64,000 nt of DNA from the NCBI GenBank assembly GCA_963677345.2, contig CAXXLC010000018.1, forward strand, positions 62,001 to 126,000. Direction: 5' to 3'. Source of the DNA: Saccharicrinis sp963677345. GTDB taxonomy: Bacteria; Bacteroidota; Bacteroidia; Bacteroidales; Marinilabiliaceae. Under the pieces are notes generated by a model. The model ran no database searches. It was given only the letters and a program-made list of their open reading frames with translations, and was not told where the DNA came from. Both the position numbers and the translations under genes were made by a program. Shown here one piece after another: positions 26,833 to 36,033 of this stretch. Within the stretch, counting starts at the first letter, position 1. Each line of letters starts with the position of its first letter.

Positions 26833-27780
26833 TTATAGATTTTCAAGCATTCTTTTTATAACTGTTTGTGCAGATACAACTCTGTTTGCAGCTTCTTGAA
26901 CTACTAGTGAGTTTTCGTTTTCAATTACGCCATCGCTCACAATCATATTTCTACGAACAGGAAGGCAGTGCATGAATTTAGCATTGTTGGTTAAAGCCAT
27001 TTTTTCTTCATTAACAGTCCAATCCATATCTTTACAGGTAACCTGACCATAGTCGGTGTATGATGACCAGTTTTTAGCATAAATAAAGTCAGCACCTTCA
27101 AATGCTTTTCTTTGATCGTATTCAACGGTAACACCTTCGGTAAATTCTTCTGCTAATTCATAACCTTTAGGATGAGTAATCACAAATTCAACATCAGCTT
27201 CTTTCATCCATTCGGCAAAGGAGTTTGCAACAGCCTGTGGCAAAGATCTTGGGTGTGGAGCCCAGGTAAGAACTACTTTAGGTCTTTCTTTCTGCTTGAA
27301 TTCTTCAATTGTAATTAAATCAGCAAATGCCTGAAGTGGGTGGCGTGTAGCTGATTCAAGGCTGATCACAGGAACTCCTGAATATTCAATAAATTGATTT
27401 AAAATCTTTTCCGAATAATCGTCTTCCTTATTTTCAAAAGATGCAAATGAGCGAACTCCAATCATATCGCAGTATTGTCCAATTACAGGTACAGCTTCTT
27501 TGATATGTTCTGGTTTATCGCTATCCATTACAACACCCATTTCAGTTTCAAGTTTCCAGCCATCTTTGTTAATATCAAGAACCATAACATTCATCCCAAG
27601 ATTCATGGCTGCCTTTTGAGTACTTAGCCTGGTTCTTAAACTACTATTAAAGAATACTAATATGATAGTTTTGTTTTTTCCTAATTCAGTATATGCATAA
27701 GGATTTTTTTTAACTTCAAATGCTTCTTTTAACGCTTGCTTTAAGTCGCCTATATCGTTTACTTTTAAAAATCTTTTCAT
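26833..27780 (-). CDS. argF': N-succinyl-L-ornithine carbamoyltransferase (ArgF-prime)
   Basis: The protein transfers the carbamoyl group to an acylated ornithine. It has the carbamoyl-phosphate motif FFNSSLRTRLSTQKAA (in place of STRT of ordinary ornithine transcarbamylase), HPLQAFADL and the substrate loop FMHCLPVRRNM. Residue 90 is proline in VMDSDKPEH. From structural work on the Bacteroides fragilis and Xanthomonas enzymes, Pro at this position marks succinylornithine specificity and Glu marks acetylornithine. I therefore predict a succinyl route. Length 315 aa is typical. Confidence 0.9.
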   Translation of the reverse strand: MKRFLKVNDIGDLKQALKEAFEVKKNPYAYTELGKNKTIILVFFNSSLRTRLSTQKAAMNLGMNVMVLDINKDGWKLETEMGVVMDSDKPEHIKEAVPVIGQYCDMIGVRSFASFENKEDDYSEKILNQFIEYSGVPVISLESATRHPLQAFADLITIEEFKQKERPKVVLTWAPHPRSLPQAVANSFAEWMKEADVEFVITHPKGYELAEEFTEGVTVEYDQRKAFEGADFIYAKNWSSYTDYGQVTCKDMDWTVNEEKMALTNNAKFMHCLPVRRNMIVSDGVIENENSLVVQEAANRVVSAQTVIKRMLENL

Positions 27781-27885
27781 CTGTTTAATCTTATTTTATA
27801 GTTTGTTGAAGTAGCTTATCTTTTTATAAATAGAAGATTAGTTTTTACTTTCAACTTTATAAACTTTCAACATTATTACTTATAT

Positions 27886-29136
27886 CTATGCTGGTCTGGT
27901 GTGGCCATTGCCTTTAATTAGCCATTTGTAGCTAGTCAGTTCTTTTAAAGCCATTGGTCCACGAGCATGTAATTTTTGTGTGCTGATTCCTATTTCTGCA
28001 CCCAATCCAAACTGCGCACCGTCAGTAAATGCAGTTGATGTATTTGCGTAAACTGCTGCGGCATCTACTTCATTATAGAATTTTTCTATTGCTTCAGGAT
28101 CCTCGGCAATAATAGCTTCACTGTGTTTTGAGCTATATTTATATATATGATCTAAAGCTTCATCAATGTTGGCAACTGTTTTTATTGACATTTTATGAGA
28201 TAAGAACTCAGTACCAAAAGACTCAACAGTGGCTTTGAATAATAAACTATCAGGATAATTGTTTTTTAAATGAGTAAAAGAATCTTCATCAGCAAATACT
28301 TCTACATCAAATGAAATCATGCCCTTCATAATTTCTGGAAGGTGAATAAGCATATCTTTATGAATAATCATGCAATCCAATGCGTTACAAACACTGACTC
28401 TTCTGGTTTTTGCGTTTAGAACCACATTGGCCGCTTTTGATATATCAGCTGATTGATCCACATATGTATGTACTATTCCTGCACCTGTTTCTATAACAGG
28501 GATATTGGCATTTTCTCTAACTGAATTAATCAGGTTTTGTGATCCTCTAGGAATTAAAATGTCAACATATCCAATTGCATTCATAAGTTCAGTTGCAGCA
28601 GATCTGTCGGCAGGTAATAATTGAAGTAATTCAGGATTAAAACCTTCCTCTTTTAAAACTTTATGAATTAATTCTACAATGGCTTTGTTTGAAAACTCTG
28701 CGTCGCTACCCCCTTTTAGAACGCATGCATTTCCTGATTGCATGCATAGTGAAAATACATCAAATGTTACATTAGGGCGTGCCTCATAAATGACTCCAAT
28801 AACTCCTAAGGGAACTCTTACTTTTTGAAGTTGAAGTCCGTTGTCTAATGTTTTTTCTTCAATAATCTCACCAATTGGATATGGGAGTTTAGCAACATTT
28901 CTGATGTCAGCAGCAATTCCCTCAATTCTTTCTTTAGTTAACTTAAGCCTGTCGTACTTAGGATCTTTAATGTCCATTCGTTCAAGATCTTTCTGATTGG
29001 CCTCAAGCAATGACGGGATGTTCTTTCCTGCTTCATCTGCAAGTTTATTGAGCATCTGAATAATGCTTTCTTTTGTTACTCTCGTTAATTCGCGCGAGGC
29101 ATCTTTAACTTTTTGAAATTGAGATAGACATTGCAT
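27886..29136 (-). CDS. proA: Glutamate-5-semialdehyde dehydrogenase (gamma-glutamyl phosphate reductase)
   Basis: ProA reduces gamma-glutamyl phosphate with NADPH, the second step of proline synthesis. It is an aldehyde-dehydrogenase-fold protein of 416 aa with the PLGVIGVIYEARPNVTFDV segment, the LIPRGSQNLI strand and the catalytic cysteine in RVSVCNALDC. It lies between proB (41 bases upstream) and argF-prime (105 bases downstream), so the proline and arginine genes are physically merged. Confidence 0.97.
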   Translation of the reverse strand: MQCLSQFQKVKDASRELTRVTKESIIQMLNKLADEAGKNIPSLLEANQKDLERMDIKDPKYDRLKLTKERIEGIAADIRNVAKLPYPIGEIIEEKTLDNGLQLQKVRVPLGVIGVIYEARPNVTFDVFSLCMQSGNACVLKGGSDAEFSNKAIVELIHKVLKEEGFNPELLQLLPADRSAATELMNAIGYVDILIPRGSQNLINSVRENANIPVIETGAGIVHTYVDQSADISKAANVVLNAKTRRVSVCNALDCMIIHKDMLIHLPEIMKGMISFDVEVFADEDSFTHLKNNYPDSLLFKATVESFGTEFLSHKMSIKTVANIDEALDHIYKYSSKHSEAIIAEDPEAIEKFYNEVDAAAVYANTSTAFTDGAQFGLGAEIGISTQKLHARGPMALKELTSYKWLIKGNGHTRPA

Positions 29137-29177
29137 TTTTAAGAAGATTAAGGTTGTTAATTATATTGATTTATGTA

Positions 29178-30251
29178 TTAAATTAAGTATAAGTAATCGT
29201 AATGTATCAAGGGTTGATACTTTTGGTCGTGCATATGTTCTAAAGCCTTTAGTTTGTCGTATTTAGCTTTTCCAATACCAACATCTTTACCGTCCTCAGA
29301 AATAATTTTTAACAGATCGCCCTTTTTAAAATTCCCGTTAAACTTAACAACTCCTGCTAAAAGTAAACTAGTGGCTTTAGATGAATTTAAGGCATCAAGA
29401 GCGCCTTTGTTAATGACTACTTCTGCATTAGTAAAAGCTTCAGAGTAAGCAATCCATTTTTTTATTGCAGGATATTTTTCTCCAGGCAAAAATGTGGTGT
29501 GCTCTACTTTATCCGGATGAGAGTTTAAGTCAATCAGGATATTTGGGATCGTTCCGTTTGCTATGTGAACAGAGGTTCCTGATGAAGCCGTTTTTTTTGC
29601 AATGTGACATTTAGTCAACATCCCGCCTCTTCCAAAATTTGATTTAGTGGTTGAAATGTAACTTGAAAGGTCGGCATTGGTGCTGTCTACTGTTCTGATT
29701 ACATTTGCATTTTTATTTCGGGGATCACCATCGTAAATTCCATTTACGTTACTTAAGATAAATAAAGCCTCGCTATTCATCATAGAAGATAGCAAACCTG
29801 CTAATTCGTCATTATCTGTAAACATGAGTGCTGTTACTGAAACAGCATCATTTTCGTTAATGATAGGAACAATGCCATTTTCGATTAATGTAGAAAGGCA
29901 GTTCTTCATATTTAAATAATGCTCTCTTGATCTAAAGTCTTGTTTTGTAACTAAGACCTGAGCACATTGAATATTATGTTTTTCAAATAAGGCTGAGTAA
30001 GTATTCAGTAATTTTACTTGTCCTACCGATGAAAGTAACTGGCGAGAAGAAACAGTATCTGTTTTCTTGTTGACCTTTACCATGGTTCTTCCTGCAGCAA
30101 CGGCACCGGAAGAAACCAACAACAGCTTTTTATTTTTCTTGTGCAATGCAGCTATTTGATCAACAAGATGAGAAACTCTTTCGTAATGTAGAGTGCCATC
30201 TTCATCAGTTAAAACATTTGAGCCTATTTTTATTGTAATTGACTTAAACAC
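29178..30251 (-). CDS. proB: Glutamate 5-kinase
   Basis: ProB makes gamma-glutamyl phosphate, the committed and usually feedback-inhibited step of proline synthesis. The kinase domain (about 1-250) has the N-terminal TIKIGSNVLTDEDG, the SSGAVAAGR loop and NENDAVSV; the C-terminal portion (about 270-357) looks like a PUA domain (FKKGDLLKIISEDGK). The start codon is GTG, since family members begin only a few residues before KIGSNVL and no suitable ATG is present. It lies 8 bases after proC. Confidence 0.95.
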   Translation of the reverse strand: MFKSITIKIGSNVLTDEDGTLHYERVSHLVDQIAALHKKNKKLLLVSSGAVAAGRTMVKVNKKTDTVSSRQLLSSVGQVKLLNTYSALFEKHNIQCAQVLVTKQDFRSREHYLNMKNCLSTLIENGIVPIINENDAVSVTALMFTDNDELAGLLSSMMNSEALFILSNVNGIYDGDPRNKNANVIRTVDSTNADLSSYISTTKSNFGRGGMLTKCHIAKKTASSGTSVHIANGTIPNILIDLNSHPDKVEHTTFLPGEKYPAIKKWIAYSEAFTNAEVVINKGALDALNSSKATSLLLAGVVKFNGNFKKGDLLKIISEDGKDVGIGKAKYDKLKALEHMHDQKYQPLIHYDYLYLI

Positions 30252-30259
30252 AGGTGAAA

Positions 30260-31060
30260 TTATTTTCCGTTTTCAATTTTATTAAAGGATGTAAGTAAAC
30301 CTTTAATTAGAGATGAGCTAAAACCTTGATGTTCCATTTCGTTTAATCCAGAAATGGTTACTCCACGAGGAGTGGTTACTTTATCGATTTCATGCTCCGG
30401 ATGTGTGCCTGAGTTTATTAGTAGGTCAGCAGCTCCTTTTACAGTTTGAGAAGCAATTTTTAATGCAAGGTCTGCTCCAAATCCTATTTCAATTCCTCCC
30501 TGGGTTGCTGCACGAACAAATCTTAAAGCAAAAGCAATACCGCAAGCTGCCAATACAGTTGCAGCAGCCATTAATTCTTCAGGAATGATTAAAGCCTGTC
30601 CGACTTGTTCAAATAATGTAAGCACTATGTTTTTTTGGTCTTCATCTGCATTATGAGCAGAGACGCAAGTCATTGACTGGCCAATGGCAATGGCAGTATT
30701 TGGCATTGCTCTGAAAATGGGTAGTTTTTTACCAAAATACTTTTCGATAGTTAAGGAATCAACACCAGTTGCGAGTGAGATTATCATTGTTTTATCAGAT
30801 ACTGAATCTTTAATTTCTTCAATGATTTCTTTTATTTGATAAGGCTTAACTCCTAAAAATATGATATCAGCATCAGAGGATGCTTTTTTGTTGTCGCTTG
30901 AAATGTTAATGCCCGACTTCGTTAACTTTTGGATCAGCTCAATCCTTCTTCGGGTAACGGTAAGATTAGAAGGATTGATAACGTTTGAACTTACAATGCC
31001 GTTTGCAATTGCCTGGCCTAAGTTACCTCCTCCAATGATGGTTATTTTTTTGTTTTTCAT
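30260..31060 (-). CDS. proC: Pyrroline-5-carboxylate reductase
   Basis: ProC reduces pyrroline-5-carboxylate to proline. It has an N-terminal Rossmann fold with IIGGGNLGQAIA, the ADIIFLGVKPYQI strand, FRAMPNTAIAIGQSMT, and the C-terminal signature VTTPRGVTISGLNEME that forms the dimer and substrate site. Length 266 aa is normal. All three proline genes are in the order proC, proB, proA, so this cluster can make proline from glutamate in full. Confidence 0.96.
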   Translation of the reverse strand: MKNKKITIIGGGNLGQAIANGIVSSNVINPSNLTVTRRRIELIQKLTKSGINISSDNKKASSDADIIFLGVKPYQIKEIIEEIKDSVSDKTMIISLATGVDSLTIEKYFGKKLPIFRAMPNTAIAIGQSMTCVSAHNADEDQKNIVLTLFEQVGQALIIPEELMAAATVLAACGIAFALRFVRAATQGGIEIGFGADLALKIASQTVKGAADLLINSGTHPEHEIDKVTTPRGVTISGLNEMEHQGFSSSLIKGLLTSFNKIENGK

Positions 31061-31118
31061 AGCACGAAAATTGTTTTGGTATTTGGATTAGCACCAAATG
31101 AACCAATGTCAATTCGTG

Positions 31119-31706
31119 CTAATATTCCACACCATTTATTTCAACTTTTATGTGACCCCAGTTTTCACCTGATTTAATTCTGTACAATTGCATTTCGCTA
31201 ATACCAAACTGCTTTGCAATAATTTTAAGCCTGGATTTTCTTTTGGGATCAAAGATCTTCTTTTTTAATCTGATTACTTCCGTTGAAGTTAGTTTGTGCC
31301 CCTCGTCCTTTCTTCGCCCTTTCTGTTTTTTTCGGGCTTCAATTACAATGGGATTATCTTTTTGATGTTCAAAAACTTCTTCTTTTGTGCACCATTTGAG
31401 ATTTTCTGTGTAATTGTTGTTTTTATTATGATCTATGTGTATAACAAAGGTAGCATCTGGTCTGTCATTATCAATGAAATATTGCGCCACTAATTTATGA
31501 ACATAGAAAGTTTTTGATTTTCCATGTGGTCTTACCGGAAGAGTTGCATAGCCTCTAAGTTTGCCTCCTTTAATTAAGGTTCCTTCTATAGGAGTAGTTA
31601 AATAACTTACGATTCTTCCGTAATTTGAAATGGCATATTTTTTTTGTAATGCACCTTCTTCAAATTTTATCTCTTTCCACTCTTCATTCCAGAATGATTT
31701 AATCAT
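31119..31706 (-). CDS. NUMOD4/HNH endonuclease-like protein with C-terminal HTH
   Basis: Three parts are visible. Residues about 7-60 resemble NUMOD4 (WKEIKFEEGAL...YAISNYGRI), a DNA-binding module of homing endonucleases. Residues about 70-110 match the HNH_3 type nuclease core (HKLVAQYF, then HIDHNKNNNYTENLKW). Residues about 140-185 look like a helix-turn-helix (IIAKQFGISEMQLYRIKSG). There is no intron or intein around it. It sits between argD and proC with 47- and 58-base gaps in an otherwise biosynthetic operon. It may be a selfish free-standing nuclease or a domesticated regulator; its role is unknown. Confidence 0.8.
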   Translation of the reverse strand: MIKSFWNEEWKEIKFEEGALQKKYAISNYGRIVSYLTTPIEGTLIKGGKLRGYATLPVRPHGKSKTFYVHKLVAQYFIDNDRPDATFVIHIDHNKNNNYTENLKWCTKEEVFEHQKDNPIVIEARKKQKGRRKDEGHKLTSTEVIRLKKKIFDPKRKSRLKIIAKQFGISEMQLYRIKSGENWGHIKVEINGVEY

Positions 31707-31753
31707 AATTTGCCTGTTTTAAAGTATACATATAATACGTATCAGGCACTTTG

Positions 31754-32875
31754 TTATAGCGATTCAGATAATTTATTGATGAAAAAATCTGATTGATCTA
31801 TATTTAAACTAAGTGGAGGTAAAATCCTTATGGTATTAGTCCCTGATACTCCTGTAAAAATTTTGTTTTCGAAAAGAAGTTTCTTTCTTAAATCGACAAT
31901 TGGATTATCAAATTCTATACCAATCATAAGACCTTTCCCTCTTATTTTACAATTTTTAATGTTTTTGTTTAATTCTTCGATCATATAGTTCCCTACAGTC
32001 ATGGAGTTTTCTACTAATTTCTCTTTTTCCATAACCTCTAAAACAGCCAATGCTGCAGCGCAAGCTAAGTAATTGCCTCCAAAAGTAGTTCCAAGCATCC
32101 CGAACCAAGGTTTAAATTCTTGTGAAATTAATACTCCACCAATAGGGAAGCCATTACCCATTCCTTTTGCAGTGGTAACAATATCGGGTTTTACATTACT
32201 GTATTGAAAAGCAAAGAATTTACCTGACCTGCCATATCCTGATTGTATTTCATCAAGGATAAGGATGGCTCCGTGCTTTTTGCATAATTCACCAAGTCCC
32301 TCAAGAAATGCCGGGTCGTGAACTATTATGCCGCCAATTCCTTGAATTCCTTCAATGATAACTGCACAAACATCATCTTTTTTTAGTTCAGCTTCTACAG
32401 CTTCAAGATTATTTAATTCAAGAATTGCTGTTTCGTGGTTGCTGTTTACAGGTGCAACAATCTTTGGGTTGTCAGTGACGGCTACCGCTGCTGATGTTCG
32501 TCCGTGAAAGCCTTTTTTAAAAGAGATAATTCTTTTTTTACCCGTTGTAAACGAGGCTAATTTCAAGGCGTTTTCGTTGGCTTCAGCACCTGAGTTACAT
32601 AAGAATAGATCATAGTCTTCCATTCCTGCCATCTGGCCAAGTTTCTGAGCAAGATCCTTTTGCATTTGATTTTGAACTGAGTTAGAATAAAATCCAATGC
32701 TATTTAACTGATCAGAGATGCGTTTGATATAATGTGGGTGAGAATGACCAATAGAGATAACAGCGTGTCCTCCATATAAATCAAGATACTTGTTGCCCTC
32801 TTTGTCCCATATGTAGCATCCTTCGGCTTTTACCGGCTCAATATCAAAAAGTGGATATACATCGAATAAATTCAT
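31754..32875 (-). CDS. argD: N-acylornithine aminotransferase
   Basis: ArgD transaminates N-acylglutamate semialdehyde to N-acylornithine with PLP. This class III aminotransferase has FLCNSGAEANENALKLA, the LILDEIQSGYGRSGKFFAF segment with the PLP-binding Asp, and the Schiff-base Lys in TTAKGMGNGFPIGG. Length is 373 aa. In a succinyl pathway it would act on the succinylated semialdehyde. A strong hairpin precedes it (32905-32939), so its expression may be set apart from argC and argG upstream. Confidence 0.94.
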   Translation of the reverse strand: MNLFDVYPLFDIEPVKAEGCYIWDKEGNKYLDLYGGHAVISIGHSHPHYIKRISDQLNSIGFYSNSVQNQMQKDLAQKLGQMAGMEDYDLFLCNSGAEANENALKLASFTTGKKRIISFKKGFHGRTSAAVAVTDNPKIVAPVNSNHETAILELNNLEAVEAELKKDDVCAVIIEGIQGIGGIIVHDPAFLEGLGELCKKHGAILILDEIQSGYGRSGKFFAFQYSNVKPDIVTTAKGMGNGFPIGGVLISQEFKPWFGMLGTTFGGNYLACAAALAVLEVMEKEKLVENSMTVGNYMIEELNKNIKNCKIRGKGLMIGIEFDNPIVDLRKKLLFENKIFTGVSGTNTIRILPPLSLNIDQSDFFINKLSESL

Positions 32876-32904
32876 TTCTTTACCTGTTAATCGTTAAAAA
32901 TAAA

Positions 32905-32939
32905 CACTCCTGTAAAGTCTTGGCTTCTCTACAGGAGTG
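32905..32939 (-). terminator. Terminator or attenuator hairpin between argC and argD
   Basis: Perfect 10-bp arms CACTCCTGTA (32905-32914) and TACAGGAGTG (32930-32939) enclose a 15-base loop; on the minus strand the stem is followed by TTTATTTTT. It stands 29 bases before the argD start and after argC. A second, 7-bp inverted repeat (33010-33028) lies closer to argC. Confidence 0.7.
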
Positions 32940-33055
32940 CTAACTGGTCTTCCTTTGTAAGTTAACACCTAATTTAAACCATCTAAAAAAATCTCCTTAA
33001 AATGGATGACTTATTATTCGTTAATAAGCTAATTATTGGTTATGTTATTGCTTAT

Positions 33056-34021
33056 TTAAAAAGCTACCGGTTTAAGGCGAAGACCAGTTGTTTCTTCAAG
33101 GCCAAACATCAAATTCATATTTTGAACAGCCTGACCTGAAGCACCTTTTACCAAGTTGTCGATCATGCTTACGACAAACAACTTACCATCATATTTCTCA
33201 ACAAATACGATTCCTTTATTTGTGTTGACTACCTGTTTTAAATTGGGATTGTTATCTGAAACAATAACAAACGGGTGATCTTTGTAAAAATCTTTATAAA
33301 GCTTAACTGCTTCTTCGGCAGAGATGTCAGATTCGGTATATGCTGTAGCCATGATTCCTCTTGCAAAATTACCTCTTACAGGGATGAAGTTTACCTCTTC
33401 AGAAAATCCTTCCTGAAGCTGGCATAAAGACTGCTTAATTTCACCTAAATGTTGATGAGAAAATACTTTGTAAACAGATAAGTTATTGTTTCTCCAGCTG
33501 AAATGAGATGTTGCAGTGGGCTTTTGACCTGCTCCAGTTGAACCTGTAATTGCATTTACATGTACCTCACTTAGTTTGCCGCTGGCAGCAATGGGTAATA
33601 ATGCGAGTTGAATTGCTGTAGCAAAGCAACCTGGATTTGCAATTTTATCAGCAGACTTAATTTGCTCCTTATTTAATTCAGGAAGTCCGTAAATAAAATC
33701 ATTACCTTCGGTCTTTAACCTGTAATCATGACTAAGGTCGATAATTTTAATGTGGTTAGGGATGCTGTTTTCAGTTAAAAACTCCTTTGATTTTCCATGA
33801 CCCATACATAAGAAAATAACATCAACAACATCTGTATCCAGATTTTCAGCGAAGATAAGATCAGATTCTCCAATTAAATCTGTATGAACAGCACTGATTG
33901 GATTTCCGGCATTACTAGTACTTTGAATGCAAGTAATTTCTACTTCCGGATGAAAAATCAAGATTCTTAGTAGTTCTCCTGCCGTATATCCGGCTCCACC
34001 TACAATACCAACTTTAATCAT
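33056..34021 (-). CDS. argC: N-acyl-gamma-glutamyl-phosphate reductase
   Basis: ArgC reduces the acylglutamyl phosphate made by ArgB. It has the N-terminal NADP-binding VGIVGGAGYTAGELLR, the catalytic cysteine in ANPGCFATA, and a C-terminal FVVSMIDNLVKGASGQAVQN. Length 321 aa matches the shorter ArgC type common in Bacteroidota. It follows argG by 59 bases and comes before the argD attenuator-like hairpin. Confidence 0.96.
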   Translation of the reverse strand: MIKVGIVGGAGYTAGELLRILIFHPEVEITCIQSTSNAGNPISAVHTDLIGESDLIFAENLDTDVVDVIFLCMGHGKSKEFLTENSIPNHIKIIDLSHDYRLKTEGNDFIYGLPELNKEQIKSADKIANPGCFATAIQLALLPIAASGKLSEVHVNAITGSTGAGQKPTATSHFSWRNNNLSVYKVFSHQHLGEIKQSLCQLQEGFSEEVNFIPVRGNFARGIMATAYTESDISAEEAVKLYKDFYKDHPFVIVSDNNPNLKQVVNTNKGIVFVEKYDGKLFVVSMIDNLVKGASGQAVQNMNLMFGLEETTGLRLKPVAF

Positions 34022-34080
34022 TTTGAATTTTAATTTACAGACGATAAATACTAAGTACTATCGTCTGTTATTTTTACTTC

Positions 34081-35283
34081 TTATTTAATATCTAATTGTC
34101 CTTCGTTTACTTTGTTGAAGATTTTCAATTGGTTACCAATGATTGTAGTAAATCCTTTTACGTCATCACCACTCCAACCTTTGTTAACTTCACCGTAATC
34201 GCCAAAACCAGAATTCATTAAATCGTTATCCGATTCGATACCTACTAATTCAAATCGATATGGTAAAAGCTTTAATATTACTTTACCAGTAACATTCTTT
34301 TGTGAGTTGTCAAGGAATTTCTCAATATCTCTCATTACAGGCTCAACATATTGAGCTTCGTGTAAAAGCATTCCATACCAGTTGCTCAATTGCTCTTTCC
34401 AGTACATTTGCCACTTTGTAAGAGTGTGCTTTTCAAGAAGGTGGTGAGCTTTGATGATTAGCATTGGAGCAGCCGCTTCAAAACCAACTCTACCCTTAAT
34501 TCCAATGATAGTATCTCCCACGTGAGTGTCTCTGCCGATAGCATATGACGCACCAATGGCTTCTATTTTTCTAATCGCATCAACCGGAGTAGCAAAAGTT
34601 TCTCCATTTACGGATGCTATCTCTCCTTTGTTAAATTCAATGATTAACTCTGAAGGATCTTTTTCTGTAAGCTGACTAGGATAGGCCTCTTCAGGTAAAT
34701 TTTTGTTAGAAGTTAATGTTTCTTTACCTCCAACACTTGTTCCCCAAAGACCTTTGTTGATAGAATACTCCATCTTTTTCCAGTCTTTTTCAACTCCATG
34801 TTTCTTCAAATACTCAATTTCAGCCTCTCTAGAAAGAGTTAAATCACGAATTGGAGTAATGATTTCAATCTCTGGAGCGATAATTTGGAATGTTAAGTCA
34901 AATCTAACCTGGTCATTTCCTGCACCAGTACTTCCGTGTGCAATATATTTAGCGCCGATTTTTCTTGCATAATCCACAATAGCATAAGCCTGGAATATTC
35001 TTTCAGAACTTACAGATAAAGGATATGTGTTGTTTTTTAGGATATTACCGAAAATCATGTATCGGATACAGTTGCGATAGTATACATCTGTTACATCTAG
35101 AGTTTCATGCTTCGTAACACCAAGATTGTAAGCACCCTCTTCAATGGTTTTTAATTCCTTTTCAGAGAAACCACCTGTGTTAGCAATTGCAGAATAAATA
35201 TCTAATCCTTTTTCATGTTTTAGGTACTTTACGCAAAATGAAGTATCTAATCCGCCACTAAAGGCTAAAACAACTTTTTCCAT
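34081..35283 (-). CDS. argG: Argininosuccinate synthase
   Basis: ArgG joins citrulline and aspartate with ATP to form argininosuccinate. The N-terminal ATP-pyrophosphatase loop is VLAFSGGLDTSFCVKYL, followed by HGSTGAGNDQVRFDL (citrulline and aspartate site). Length is 400 aa. It lies 41 bases after the GNAT gene; a short hairpin (AGGGAT-loop-ATCCCT, 35302-35317) is in that gap. This is the third gene after argR. Confidence 0.97.
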   Translation of the reverse strand: MEKVVLAFSGGLDTSFCVKYLKHEKGLDIYSAIANTGGFSEKELKTIEEGAYNLGVTKHETLDVTDVYYRNCIRYMIFGNILKNNTYPLSVSSERIFQAYAIVDYARKIGAKYIAHGSTGAGNDQVRFDLTFQIIAPEIEIITPIRDLTLSREAEIEYLKKHGVEKDWKKMEYSINKGLWGTSVGGKETLTSNKNLPEEAYPSQLTEKDPSELIIEFNKGEIASVNGETFATPVDAIRKIEAIGASYAIGRDTHVGDTIIGIKGRVGFEAAAPMLIIKAHHLLEKHTLTKWQMYWKEQLSNWYGMLLHEAQYVEPVMRDIEKFLDNSQKNVTGKVILKLLPYRFELVGIESDNDLMNSGFGDYGEVNKGWSGDDVKGFTTIIGNQLKIFNKVNEGQLDIK

Positions 35284-35324
35284 TTTCTTTTATTTATTGT
35301 CAGGGATTTTTATCCCTTTCATTT

Positions 35325-36008
35325 TTACGATATTAGTTTTGTTTGTAAACGCTTAAAATAGGATACTTTACTTTCTCCTTTTTTCTTGTTTGGTCTTAAA
35401 AAAACAAATTGTTTAAACTTAAGCCATCTGCTATATACTTTTAAGCTTTTTTCGTCATCCTGCTTTTTGTTTGCAGTTGCAGGATCGTAAAGCATACCCG
35501 TACACAAACAGTGTCTTCGGTTAGTTCGGACCAAAATGTCATAATTTACGCAACTTTGGCAACCCTTCCAAAACATTTCATCATCAGTTAGTTCTGAAAA
35601 TGTTACAGGCTTGTAACCAAGCTCTGAATTTATTTTCATAACAGCTAATCCTGTCGTAAGACCAAATAGTTTTGCATCAGGGAATCTCTTCCGTGATAAG
35701 TCAAAGGCTTTCTTTTTAATGGCTTTTGCAAGGCCGTGCCCCCGGTATGCATCTGCAACTATTAATCCTGAGTTGGCAACAAATCTATTGTGCCCCCATG
35801 ATTCGATGTAACAAAATCCGGCAAATGTTTTGCCATCCAAAGCTATAATAGCTTTTCTTTCATTAATCTTTTGAATGATATAGCCCGGACTACGCTTAGC
35901 AATCCCTGTACCTCTAACTTTTGCAGCATCTGCAATTGTTGTTAGAATGATATCAACATAATCGAGGTGTTCCTCGTTTGCTATATCGATGTAAAAATCT
36001 TTAATCAT
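35325..36008 (-). CDS. GNAT-family acyltransferase, probable N-acylglutamate synthase of arginine synthesis
   Basis: The N-terminal 150 residues form a GNAT fold with the acyl-CoA pyrophosphate loop YRGHGLAK (89-96). The C-terminal part carries Cys150-x2-Cys153-x13-Cys167-x-Cys169, which looks like a metal or redox site, followed by a basic tail. The gene lies between argR and argG, and no argA or argJ is seen in the cluster. As I recall, the gene at this position in Bacteroides thetaiotaomicron was linked by mutant fitness data to acylglutamate synthesis. The most likely reaction is glutamate plus succinyl- or acetyl-CoA. Confidence 0.8.
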   Translation of the reverse strand: MIKDFYIDIANEEHLDYVDIILTTIADAAKVRGTGIAKRSPGYIIQKINERKAIIALDGKTFAGFCYIESWGHNRFVANSGLIVADAYRGHGLAKAIKKKAFDLSRKRFPDAKLFGLTTGLAVMKINSELGYKPVTFSELTDDEMFWKGCQSCVNYDILVRTNRRHCLCTGMLYDPATANKKQDDEKSLKVYSRWLKFKQFVFLRPNKKKGESKVSYFKRLQTKLIS

Positions 36009-36033
36009 TTTTAATTAACGCCTCAAAAATCAA

